Positions 41,521-50,505 of a stretch of DNA of 64,000 nucleotides are shown here, in pieces. Below the pieces are notes generated by a model that was not told where the DNA came from, did no database searches, and was given only the letters and a program-made list of their open reading frames with translations. A program made the position numbers and the translations under genes. Source of the DNA: an uncultured Dysgonomonas sp. (GTDB lineage Bacteria > Bacteroidota > Bacteroidia > Bacteroidales > Dysgonomonadaceae); contig CALKIV010000025.1 in the NCBI GenBank assembly GCA_937995835.1, positions 132,564-196,563 on the forward strand. Direction: 5' to 3'. Each line of letters begins with the position of its first letter. Positions within the stretch are counted from its first letter, which is position 1.

Positions 41521-44500
41521 AGATAAACTACATCTGCACGTCTATAAAGCCTCTGCCGGTTCGGGTAAAACACACCGACTGACGGAGGAGTACCTTACAT
41601 TGCTCTTCGACAGCCCGATGGCCTATCGACACATCCTCGCCGTCACCTTTACCAATAAGGCAACCGATGAGATGAAAACGCGTATCATCACCGAACTGGC
41701 AAGGCTAGCCAAAGGCGAATCGTCGCCCTATGTAGCTACTCTGTCTAAGAAGCTAAAGATGAATGAGAAGCAGTTGCAAAAAGACGCCAGAGATACACTG
41801 GTGCGTATCCTACACGACTATTCTGCTTTTTCGGTAAGTACTATTGACCGATTTTTCCAGCAAACCATGCGTGCTTTCACCCGTGAGATAGGACTTGGAG
41901 GGGGCTACAACGTGGAGCTAGATACCGACGGCGTGCTCACAGAGGCCATTGATTCCATGCTCTACGATCTGGAAAGACGAGACAACAAGATGCTCCTCGA
42001 CTGGTTGATTCGCTTTTCGGAAGAAAAAGTGGAAAATGGCGAAACTTGGAACATCAAAAATGATATACATTCTCTATCCTCCGAAATCTTCAAAGAGGGT
42101 TACAAAGCTTATAGCGATAAGGTTCAAGAAAATATTGAGGATAAGGAGCTGATGACCAATTATAAAGATATGCTATACAAGATGATAGCAATCTTCGACA
42201 ACCAGTCCAAGCAGATTGGCACCAAGGGCATCAACATTATGGATCGTTACGGATTGGCTCCCGACGACTTCAAGGGGGGCTCACGTTCTCCATTTTTCAA
42301 CTTCCTGAAGTGGGCAAATGGTGAAGTGGCTGAACCGTCCAAGACTTTTGAAAAATTGGCTGACGAAGTTTCTGGCTGGTATACTGCCAAAACCGATAGT
42401 GGCACCAAAGCTAAAATCGAAGAGGCTTTTCCCGAACTTAACAATGTTGTTAATGATGCCATAGTGCACTATGCCAACAGCAGAGCCTATCAGACGGCAA
42501 AGGAAATCAATAGATACTTCTTTGCCTTGGGCATCTTGGGCGATGTGGATAAAAAAGTGCGTGAGTATGCAGCTGAGAACAACATCATGCTGATCTCTGA
42601 CACTACAGAGCTTTTGACCCGTATCATTGATGGTAGCGATACCCCTTTTGTTTACGAAAAAATTGGTACACATATCGATCATTATATGATTGATGAGTTT
42701 CAAGATACTTCGGGCATGCAGTGGGAGAATTTTAGACCTTTGGTCAAGGACAGCCTTGCTGCGGGAAACGACAACTACATTGTGGGCGATGTGAAGCAAA
42801 GCATCTACCGTTGGCGAAATTCCGATTGGAAGTTGCTGGATTCGCAACTCGACATCGATTTCCAGTCCGAGGGCATAGACCATGAAACATTGGACACCAA
42901 TTGGCGAAGTGGATACAACATTGTCAACTTCAACAACGCCATTTTCACCCTTGGGGCTGACCTTTTGCAAGAAAACTACAACAAAGATCTGCCCGAAGAC
43001 CTAGCAAATGCAAACACACAACGTTATTCCTCCAAAATAAAGGATGCTTATAACGATCTTTTTCAGCATGTTCCTGAGAAAAATAAAGGGAATGCAGGGC
43101 ACGTAAAAGTGCAGTTTGTGGACTCCGAAGAGTACAGCAGTTGGCAAGAATATGTACTCGATCAATTGCCTCAGCAGATCGAAGAGCTGCAAGATAGGGG
43201 TTATCGCCTCAAAGACATTGCCATCTTGGTGCGCACCAAAAAAGAGGGTGCCGAAATAGCCAATCGGCTGTTGCAATACAAGTCGCAGGTGGTAGATTCT
43301 AAATATAAATACGATATCATTTCCGATGAAGCATTGTTTATCAGCAGTGCTAAGAGCATCCGATTCATTGTTTCGTTGCTTCGTTATCTTCGCAACCCTT
43401 ATGATGATTCGCTCAAGGCATTGGCTGTTTACGAATACTTTAAATATAACGAGCAACTGAGCTCAAAGGATGCTTTGCAGAAGTATTTCTCAGACAAGGA
43501 AGATCTTCCCTCTGAGGTTTCAGCTCGGCTGAACGAAATTCGTCAACAAGCACTTTACGAAATGGTGGAAGCTCTTTTTGAGCTCTTCAGTGGTGCTGTG
43601 GAAGAGGATGAGCAGGTCTATATGCAAGCTTTTCTGGATATCGTTTTGGATTACACCATTCGCCACTCTTCCGATCTGGATGGCTTCCTTAGGTGGTGGG
43701 ACGAGGTGGGAGTTAACAAAACCATTTTCACGCCCGACGGACAAGATGCAATCAGGATTATGACCATCCATAAGTCTAAAGGACTTGGTTTCGAAGCTGT
43801 TATCATTCCCTTTTGCGATTGGGCGATCGATCATCGTCTGACCACTATTCTTTGGTGTCAGCCACAGATCGAACCCTTCGACCAGTTGCACCTAGTGCCT
43901 GTGAGGTATGGCAAGAAGCTGAGTAACACCATCTTTGAGGATGAATATTATAAAGAGAAACTTCATGCTTATATCGATAATATCAACGTGCTTTATGTGG
44001 CGTTTACCAGAGCCAAAAATGATCTGATTATCTTCTCCCCACTGACCAAACGCAAAGACTTATCAAATATCTCCTCCTTGCTGTGGAACTGTATCGACAG
44101 TGGAGTGACAACAGAGCAGGTGATTGATCTAAGCGAGAGTTTCGACGAAGAAGAACTAGCCTTGGAGCTCGGAAAAGACTATCTAAAAGTGCAAAAAGAA
44201 GAGGTGAGCGAGGTGGAAGAAATCTTGATTCAGCAATTGCCAAGCATCTCGTTCGACGATAGACTGAAATTGGAGTTGAGCAACAAATATTTCTTTACCG
44301 ATACAGGTTTGCGAGACTATGGAACACTGATGCACGAGGTGGTGAGCACCATCACCACGGTGGATGATGTGGAGCATGCCATCGAGAAATATTACATCTC
44401 CGGTGATGTTACCTTGGAGCAACGCAATGAGCTGAATGTGATGCTCAAAAAGTTCTTATCGCGCGATCTGGTGGCTGATTGGTATTCGGGAGATTATCGA

Positions 44501-44731
44501 GTGCTCAATGAGGTGCAAATTTTGCAATCAGGGGGTAAGTTTCTTCGCCCCGATAGGGTGATGATAAAAGGAAAAGAAGCCATTGTGATTGACTATAAGT
44601 TTGGCGAAAAAGAAGACAAACGATACATCCGTCAGGTGAAAACATACATGAATTTGATCTCTAAGATTGGTTATCAGAATGTGAAGGGGTATATCTGTTA
44701 CGTCAGGTTGGATAAGATCATAGAACTATAA
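41498..44731 (+). CDS. UvrD/RecB-type helicase-nuclease (AddA-like)
   Basis: This 1077-residue superfamily 1 helicase has a C-terminal PD-(D/E)XK nuclease, as in AddA/RecB of double-strand-break repair. Seen: Walker A ASAGSGKTHRLTEEYL, FTNKATDEMKTRI (motif Ia), DEFQDTSGMQW (Walker B), VGDVKQSIYRWRNSD (motif III), TIHKSKGLGFEAVIIPF (motif V), YVAFTRAKNDL (motif VI) and nuclease residues RPDRVMIKGKEAIVIDYKFG. The start is placed at the ATG at 41498, overlapping the SUI1 gene by 23 bases; the earlier frame opening at 41453 lies inside that gene. The usual addB partner is not in this window. Confidence 0.92.
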   Translation: MSKQESSEDKLHLHVYKASAGSGKTHRLTEEYLTLLFDSPMAYRHILAVTFTNKATDEMKTRIITELARLAKGESSPYVATLSKKLKMNEKQLQKDARDTLVRILHDYSAFSVSTIDRFFQQTMRAFTREIGLGGGYNVELDTDGVLTEAIDSMLYDLERRDNKMLLDWLIRFSEEKVENGETWNIKNDIHSLSSEIFKEGYKAYSDKVQENIEDKELMTNYKDMLYKMIAIFDNQSKQIGTKGINIMDRYGLAPDDFKGGSRSPFFNFLKWANGEVAEPSKTFEKLADEVSGWYTAKTDSGTKAKIEEAFPELNNVVNDAIVHYANSRAYQTAKEINRYFFALGILGDVDKKVREYAAENNIMLISDTTELLTRIIDGSDTPFVYEKIGTHIDHYMIDEFQDTSGMQWENFRPLVKDSLAAGNDNYIVGDVKQSIYRWRNSDWKLLDSQLDIDFQSEGIDHETLDTNWRSGYNIVNFNNAIFTLGADLLQENYNKDLPEDLANANTQRYSSKIKDAYNDLFQHVPEKNKGNAGHVKVQFVDSEEYSSWQEYVLDQLPQQIEELQDRGYRLKDIAILVRTKKEGAEIANRLLQYKSQVVDSKYKYDIISDEALFISSAKSIRFIVSLLRYLRNPYDDSLKALAVYEYFKYNEQLSSKDALQKYFSDKEDLPSEVSARLNEIRQQALYEMVEALFELFSGAVEEDEQVYMQAFLDIVLDYTIRHSSDLDGFLRWWDEVGVNKTIFTPDGQDAIRIMTIHKSKGLGFEAVIIPFCDWAIDHRLTTILWCQPQIEPFDQLHLVPVRYGKKLSNTIFEDEYYKEKLHAYIDNINVLYVAFTRAKNDLIIFSPLTKRKDLSNISSLLWNCIDSGVTTEQVIDLSESFDEEELALELGKDYLKVQKEEVSEVEEILIQQLPSISFDDRLKLELSNKYFFTDTGLRDYGTLMHEVVSTITTVDDVEHAIEKYYISGDVTLEQRNELNVMLKKFLSRDLVADWYSGDYRVLNEVQILQSGGKFLRPDRVMIKGKEAIVIDYKFGEKEDKRYIRQVKTYMNLISKIGYQNVKGYICYVRLDKIIEL

Positions 44732-44756
44732 AGAGACATTGAAACTGTATAGAATT

Positions 44757-44793
44757 AAAAAAGATCGCTTCTTCAAACAGGAGCGATCTTTTT
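44757..44793. terminator. Bidirectional terminator between the helicase gene and gldN
   Basis: AAAAAGATCGCT / AGCGATCTTTTT perfect arms flanked by A and T tracts, between convergent genes. Confidence 0.9.
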
Positions 44794-44816
44794 ACTATTG
44801 TGTTTATGAAATTTAC

Positions 44817-45725
44817 TTATTTCAGATTTCTGAATTTTTCTAAATATTCTTTCAATTGATTTTCAGCCATTAGCTGTTGCTCCTTCAGCTCTTCAGGGCT
44901 CGAAGCATATTTCATCAAATTTCTGATTCCTATTTGATAGATATCACCTTCATAGATTCTGGTACGTAGTACATCGAAAAGCGATATGTTATTTCCTAAT
45001 TTGCTGACAGACGACAGTGCACCCGGTGTAATTGCTTTGTGCAGATAAGGTGCTACTCGGTCTACATGTACCCAAAAAAGTGGTGTTTTTAGTACAGCTA
45101 CATCTAAAAAATCGTAAGACTCTTGGTGATGCAATACCGGACAAATAGCCACAGGGATAACATCTGCTTTGCCTGTGCGTTGATCAAAAATCCATCTTTC
45201 TTTGATGTAGTACGATTTTACATCGCTTGCCGGTAGGTCAAATCTGCTGAATGAAAGCGTATTGTCCAATCGGATTGTAAATGGAATATTGTTGAGATCA
45301 AGAATCTCAGGCAAGGTGATTTTCCCTTTTTCCTCTATGGTAATGGCATCTGAGTCGAAACGATAAGCCTCGATTTCGCCTCTGTTTAATAGGTTTAATA
45401 ACAATGAAAACAGGTTGACATAATCTTTGCCACTTTCGTTAGGTAGAAAGAAAGCTGCATTGTTAGCATGCGTTTCATCTACTATGCGATAGACATCTCG
45501 AGACCAAGTTGCTGTGCTAAAATCATTCATCGCACTCTCTAGCAAGAACGATTCACGCGAAGCGACAATAGATGCACGCTCTTCTGCCGAATATTTTTCA
45601 GCCACTTCTTCCTTTGTCATTCTGTTGTCCAACCTCGATGGTTGTTCCTGACCACTGACTGTTTGCAGAGCAAACGGGCTTACTAGTAGGAAGGCGCCCA
45701 TTAATGTTGATAAAATTAATCTCAT
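44817..45725 (-). CDS. gldN: Type IX secretion/gliding protein GldN (PorN)
   Basis: GldN associates with the GldK ring at the periplasmic face of the outer membrane in type IX secretion. The 302-residue protein has a signal peptide (about 1-25, SPFALQTVSGQE). The family core is EESAMNDFSTATWSRDVYR-like at about 62-82, with RIVDETHANNAAFFLPN and ...RWIFDQRTGKADVIPVAICP. It is the last gene of the minus-strand order gldK-gldL-gldM-gldN, which is conserved across Bacteroidota with this secretion system. Confidence 0.93.
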   Translation of the reverse strand: MRLILSTLMGAFLLVSPFALQTVSGQEQPSRLDNRMTKEEVAEKYSAEERASIVASRESFLLESAMNDFSTATWSRDVYRIVDETHANNAAFFLPNESGKDYVNLFSLLLNLLNRGEIEAYRFDSDAITIEEKGKITLPEILDLNNIPFTIRLDNTLSFSRFDLPASDVKSYYIKERWIFDQRTGKADVIPVAICPVLHHQESYDFLDVAVLKTPLFWVHVDRVAPYLHKAITPGALSSVSKLGNNISLFDVLRTRIYEGDIYQIGIRNLMKYASSPEELKEQQLMAENQLKEYLEKFRNLK

Positions 45726-45760
45726 ATGATTAGGTTTTGATAAGATTAGGTTCTGTTGCT

Positions 45761-47320
45761 TTAATTGATTATCAGCTGCATTGGTGGTATTTCCCTTTGC
45801 GTTCCATCGGGACCTATCACCATAATGCTGGCTATAAACATCGTTTTCCCTCTTGCTACTTTCTTGATTTGTTCAAGTTGTCTTGCAGAGAAGTTGGCTC
45901 CGTTCGACATTTCGGGGGCTATATTTCCCATGGCATCTATCTGGAACATTCTGAAACTTGTCACTGTAAATTGTAGATCCAGAATACCATCATCTAAGGC
46001 TGCCTTAATACCTCCAGCACTAAGAATAGCTGATTTAGAAATAACACCACGTTTGATACGTTTTACTGTTCCAGTATTATCTTTAATTTCTATATACGCA
46101 GTAGGATCAGGTAATTGGCGCACTCTAAAGGTCTTGCTCAATGTTTGAGTTCTGCCATTTTCGCCTCTGATGCTCACGTTGATCACCATATTTTGACCCA
46201 CTTTGCTAGGCTTGGCTATCCACTCAGCGCCTTTGGCTACCAAGGAGCCTCCTGTTGCCGATGCAGAGATATTTTCTCTTACTACACCCGGTACGGAAAT
46301 GCTCAATGGGTTGTCATAGTTGGCATATAGCACATCCATCAATAGAGGAGCTACGGTCACCATTGGTTCTATCACTGTAAACTCTTCCGAGAATTCTTTT
46401 CTTATTTCGTTTCCGTCGCGACTCATCATGCTGATGAATCCACTGATTTTATTTTTTCCTAAAGTAGTTGCTGCACTAACGAATTTACTTCCGTTTTCTT
46501 CTGCTAACTCATTTCCGTTAACTACAATCTTTGGACGTTGAGTAGAGTCTACTGCTGCCAAAATGATGTCAGCCTCGTAGTTTGTTCCTCTCATCACAAT
46601 CTTTGAACTTGGCACCACAAAAGCCTCTAGCTTGTTGACACGTAAGTCTGCGATGTCTATTTCTTTTATAATTGTGCTCAAAACTTCTCCTTCAGCTTGG
46701 CGAATGTTTGATTGCACCTCAGTCAAAAAAGTGATGGTGGCAATAGAAGGCATTGCCTCAAACGAAGCTTGCTCCCAATTGGCATTGTCCATTCTTTTTC
46801 TCTTTTTGCTGACTTGTGTAGAAAGTGAATTACGAATAATGTCTTGCTTGCTACTGTCTGCAATCATCTCCACAATGTTGTCTCTATAGCTTTGTATAGC
46901 CAATCTTAGCTTTTTACCATGACCGTTTGGTCCTAACATCACCACGGACGAAGCATCTAAATTGTCTCTGGCTACTATGTTGTCTATGTCAGCTCCCTTG
47001 CCGTCAGATTTGTCTGCAATCTCTTGTTTTAGAAAATTGATGTACTGAAATAATGAGTCCGACTTGTTGCTCACCGCTCTCGACTTTTCATGCGCCGAAG
47101 CTGTTTTTTCGGGAGCCATTTCGTAAGACAAGTTCAGTTCATTATATATCTGTGCATTCCTCTTCTCTGTGTTCTCGAGGGTAGCCTGCAATCGTTCTTT
47201 AATCAGTTCGAAGCTATCTATAACTTCTTCCGGATAATTTATAGCAAGCATAGCTATAAATACTAAGTACATCAGATTGATCATCCTCTGTCTAGTGTTC
47301 CGTTTATTTCGTCTTGCCAT
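45761..47320 (-). CDS. gldM: Type IX secretion motor-shaft protein GldM (PorM)
   Basis: GldM is the periplasm-spanning shaft that couples the GldL motor to the outer-membrane ring. The 519 residues have one N-terminal transmembrane helix (about 13-27, MINLMYLVFIAMLAINYP), then a helical D1 region (about 30-220) and beta-rich D2-D4 domains (about 225-519). The PEEVIDSFELIKERL segment just after the helix is conserved. It overlaps nothing; gldN follows after 35 bases. Confidence 0.95.
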   Translation of the reverse strand: MARRNKRNTRQRMINLMYLVFIAMLAINYPEEVIDSFELIKERLQATLENTEKRNAQIYNELNLSYEMAPEKTASAHEKSRAVSNKSDSLFQYINFLKQEIADKSDGKGADIDNIVARDNLDASSVVMLGPNGHGKKLRLAIQSYRDNIVEMIADSSKQDIIRNSLSTQVSKKRKRMDNANWEQASFEAMPSIATITFLTEVQSNIRQAEGEVLSTIIKEIDIADLRVNKLEAFVVPSSKIVMRGTNYEADIILAAVDSTQRPKIVVNGNELAEENGSKFVSAATTLGKNKISGFISMMSRDGNEIRKEFSEEFTVIEPMVTVAPLLMDVLYANYDNPLSISVPGVVRENISASATGGSLVAKGAEWIAKPSKVGQNMVINVSIRGENGRTQTLSKTFRVRQLPDPTAYIEIKDNTGTVKRIKRGVISKSAILSAGGIKAALDDGILDLQFTVTSFRMFQIDAMGNIAPEMSNGANFSARQLEQIKKVARGKTMFIASIMVIGPDGTQREIPPMQLIIN

Positions 47321-47372
47321 CTTCTTGTTTTAAATAGGTTTTTTCTAAAAGATTTTTCTTCTCAGGGAGATT

Positions 47373-48200
47373 TTAAATAGTTGGATTGTATCCTCCTCCA
47401 CCTCCGGCGTTCATCGCTTGGAGCAATCTTGCATAAACCTTATTTAGTTCTTGAATTTGTCTTGTCATCTTTTCGTTTTCTTGTTTGAAGGCACTACTGT
47501 CCATCACAGTATTGTCATACAGACTACGAATTCTCTCCAAACTTTCGTTGATATATTTGATGGTGTTCATTTGGTCGGCTATCGATTGCATTTGTGCTTC
47601 ATACACAGCGTTGATATTGGTCACGTGATCGTTCAGATTCTTGATGTTCTCGGAGAATCCTACGCTGTTGGCTGATACACCTTGTGTGCTATCTGATATG
47701 GTTTTATAGCTTCCAAGTAGCGATTGCGTAACATCGTTGAGTGTAAGAATTACTTTGCCAAATTCTTCCATGCCCTTGGCCGCATTGTCCATGTGTTCTA
47801 CATACTCCGGTGAAAACTTGCTCGGATCGTATGGCCCGGTATTTCCCAGCACGATGTTGCCACCTGCAAAGCCAGAAACTCCACTGACAGATCCACCACC
47901 TTCGCCTCCAACGGTTCCGGTTGCACCGCCTGTGCCTCCAATAACGGCTACTCCTCCTGCTTGAGAACTTTCTTCGTAATCTACTTGATCGTTGTCGAAT
48001 GCTGAGATCGCAAATACAAAGGCTTCTGTCACCATCCCAATCACCAATAGTTCATTACCGAATGGTAAGTGAATGATTTTGGCTAGTGCACCGATGATAA
48101 CGATGGATGCACCAAAGCTATAAAGCATATTGAAAAACTTGCGTCCTGTTCTGCTAGCTAAAAAAGCTGCTAAATTATTCTGTTTCTTTTCTTTGTCCAT
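47373..48200 (-). CDS. gldL: Type IX secretion motor protein GldL (PorL)
   Basis: GldL is the inner-membrane proton-driven motor. Two transmembrane helices (about 20-42 and 48-67) contain GALAKIIHLPFGNELLVIGM and VTEAFVFAIS, whose membrane-embedded Glu is needed for proton flow in characterised homologues. The cytoplasmic part is helical (about 130-270). A glycine-rich linker (about 82-112, GGTGGATGTVGGEGGGSV) separates the two parts and looks longer than in the homologues I remember. 275 residues. Confidence 0.95.
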   Translation of the reverse strand: MDKEKKQNNLAAFLASRTGRKFFNMLYSFGASIVIIGALAKIIHLPFGNELLVIGMVTEAFVFAISAFDNDQVDYEESSQAGGVAVIGGTGGATGTVGGEGGGSVSGVSGFAGGNIVLGNTGPYDPSKFSPEYVEHMDNAAKGMEEFGKVILTLNDVTQSLLGSYKTISDSTQGVSANSVGFSENIKNLNDHVTNINAVYEAQMQSIADQMNTIKYINESLERIRSLYDNTVMDSSAFKQENEKMTRQIQELNKVYARLLQAMNAGGGGGYNPTI

Positions 48201-48256
48201 TTCTGCGATTGTTTTGATTAAAGTCCTTATTGGATATTAACTGCTTTTAGGTGACT

Positions 48257-49657
48257 TTATTGCATTTGTCCTTTAGAATCTATACCCCAAGATCTCACAC
48301 ATCTGAATCCTATGTACGATCTTGCTTTATATTGATATTCCACAGCACGAACGTCTGCACGAATAAATCTTTCTGAATCTTTCCACGATCCACCTTTCAC
48401 CACTTTGCGTTTCAAGATGTCGGGGTCTGAAATCACAGCCCTGTAACTGAAGTCAGGATTGATTTCGTCTGCCATCTTGTCGATGGATTCTGTATAGGTT
48501 GTTGTGGTCCATTCTGCCACGTTGCCAGCCATGTCATATAGTCCGAATCTATTCTTTTCGAATGATTTAACTTCGGCAACCAAGTCTTTCAGGTTTTTTG
48601 AGTCTCTGAAGTTAGAGTTAGCCTTTCCTTTCGAGTTATGAGTACCATCCGAAATCCAAGGAAATTTATGATCAGAGCGTCCGTTGCGTGCAGCAAACTC
48701 CCACTCGGCCTCTGTAGGCAGTCTGTAAGGTTCGAAACCTGTCTGAGCATAATTCGGATTAGCATCCTGATGCATTCTGGTTCTCCATGCACAGTAAGCA
48801 TCTGCTTGTTCCCAAGAGATTCCTACCACAGGATAGTCGTCGAATGCTTTAGCCATGAAATAGTTCTTCACATATTGCTCGTTTTTGGCATTTGAAAAGT
48901 CTGTCATCCAAGCCAAAACGTCTGGATATACATCAATAACATAGGTGTTGGTAAAATCAGCTTTCGATCCACGAGAAACTCTGCTCAATGTTCTCTTAAT
49001 CACATTTCCTAATCCATCGGCATAGGCTGTATCTTTTGACACCATGATTGTAGCCTTTTCATTCTTTTGCATTTCTGCCAAGAATGCATAGTAGCTTTTA
49101 GAATCAAACCACTCGTATTGATATTTCAAGAGACGCGTATTCATCTTAGCCTCGTCAGGAGCATAAGCCGAAGGAGTCATCACTGTGTTGATGATCAGTT
49201 CTTCTACTTCGTTAGGGTTGCCCCAAGGGATAGATTTTCTCCAGTTCAGTGGATAGTATTGATCAGGGTCATCACCTTTTCGAGGTTTTACTCTGTATGA
49301 AGCATCAGCGCCAAAACTTGGGTGTGCTAGTAGGGTTCGGATAATAGAGTCTCTAACCCAGTAAACAAATTCTCGATACTGACTATTTGTTACCTCTGTC
49401 TCGTCCATCCAAAATGGGCTAACTGTAACTGTTTTAGTGGGAAGCGAATCTCCAAAAAGAGGATCTCCAGATCCAATCTCTATATTTCCTCCTTTGATTA
49501 ACATCATGTCGTCTCTAAGCTTAGACTTTGTGATGTCTTCTTTCATTTCTTTTTCGATAGATAATATTTCAGCATTTACATTTTGCGTGCAAATGAGGTA
49601 TGCAGAAAATGCTAAGAAAATAATTATCAGTGCAGTAACAGATTGTTTTTTATTCAT
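48257..49657 (-). CDS. gldK: Type IX secretion ring protein GldK (PorK)
   Basis: GldK forms the large periplasmic ring under the outer membrane together with GldN. The 466-residue protein has a formylglycine-generating-enzyme-like fold: MMLIKGGNIEIGSGDPLFGD, FWMDETEVTNSQYREFV, PVVGISWEQADAYCAWR, YRLPTEAEWEFAARNG and a C-terminal VVKGGSWKDSERFIRADVRA. It lacks the catalytic cysteines, as usual for GldK. The start is placed at MNKKQSV (49657); an ATG nine codons upstream is possible. The signal peptide contains AYLICTQ rather than a standard lipobox, although GldK homologues are lipoproteins. Confidence 0.93.
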   Translation of the reverse strand: MNKKQSVTALIIIFLAFSAYLICTQNVNAEILSIEKEMKEDITKSKLRDDMMLIKGGNIEIGSGDPLFGDSLPTKTVTVSPFWMDETEVTNSQYREFVYWVRDSIIRTLLAHPSFGADASYRVKPRKGDDPDQYYPLNWRKSIPWGNPNEVEELIINTVMTPSAYAPDEAKMNTRLLKYQYEWFDSKSYYAFLAEMQKNEKATIMVSKDTAYADGLGNVIKRTLSRVSRGSKADFTNTYVIDVYPDVLAWMTDFSNAKNEQYVKNYFMAKAFDDYPVVGISWEQADAYCAWRTRMHQDANPNYAQTGFEPYRLPTEAEWEFAARNGRSDHKFPWISDGTHNSKGKANSNFRDSKNLKDLVAEVKSFEKNRFGLYDMAGNVAEWTTTTYTESIDKMADEINPDFSYRAVISDPDILKRKVVKGGSWKDSERFIRADVRAVEYQYKARSYIGFRCVRSWGIDSKGQMQ

Positions 49658-49897
49658 AAAGCTGTCATTATTACCGAGGTGCATATTTCTATCCCGCCAA
49701 AGAGTGTTGTTTTAGGTCGAAATACATTATTACCAATGTAATAGTTTCTAGTATTTCTAAAAGTTTACCGTCTTTGTGTGTTTGAATATGCTAAAACGCT
49801 GATATTTTTTTTCAAAATATCCCATTTGAGATTACTTTTAATTTCAAATAGTTCGTTTTATTTCTTTTTTGTTGAACTATATTTGATTAGGTATCGG

Positions 49898-49929
49898 CAA
49901 AGTTATCAAAAAAAAGAAATATAAGTCAA
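49898..49929 (-). promoter_or_regulatory. Candidate promoter of gldKLMN
   Basis: On the minus strand TTG (49929-49927), 21 bases, TAACTTTG (49905-49898). It implies an untranslated leader of over 200 bases. The remaining gap up to the nifJ terminator (about 49930-50420) is very AT-rich with no gene that I can support. Confidence 0.4.
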
Positions 49930-50420
49930 CTTTTTAGGTTAAATAATTGTCTCTAAAGTTCATTTTTAGATATGTTGTATATCACTTTATTCATAAAAGT
50001 GAATATTTGTTGATAACTATGTGCTGAATTATTTCTTTTAGTTGAAATTTTGTATTACATAATTCGTCTCTGAAATGTTTTTTTAGAACAACTCTGTTTA
50101 AATATTATACGGATGAATTAGAATTTATTGATGATGATATTTTAATTATTGATCTGTTATTATTTTAATTTGAAATAGTGAATTATAATATGTTGATTAT
50201 AATTGCGTTTGACATAACTGTTAATTGATGATAGTTTTCCTGTTAGGAGAATCTTTTATTATTATATAGATATCAAATAGACTGAAGTGTGTTGTCTTGA
50301 AGGATGTGCAATCTCTTCGGAGTGGCTTGTTTGTAGTGTGTTAATTTATTTGCTCAGGTGCTTTTGTTAATTCTATGTTTGGTGTGTCTTTTATTAACAA
50401 ATAGACGAAATAAGGCATGA

Positions 50421-50456
50421 AAAAAGGTCGTTGTTACAATTAACAACGACCTTTTA
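50421..50456 (-). terminator. Terminator after nifJ
   Basis: AAAAGGTCGTTGTTA (50423-50437) and TAACAACGACCTTTT (50442-50456) are perfect 15-base complements around CAAT. On the minus strand a T-run follows. Confidence 0.92.
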
Positions 50457-50505
50457 TATTGAGTCAGAGAGCTTCTAATTGCTCAAAAGCTCTAGTCTTT
50501 TTAGC

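Noticed and set aside
48730..48745. GGTTCGAAACC, which looks like a tRNA T-arm
   Set aside because: It lies inside the gldK coding frame and no acceptor or anticodon stems surround it.
49685..50420. Hidden small gene or CRISPR in the gldK-nifJ gap
   Set aside because: No spaced repeats and no frame with credible start, length and composition; only AT-rich sequence with a small CACTTT/AAAGTG hairpin.
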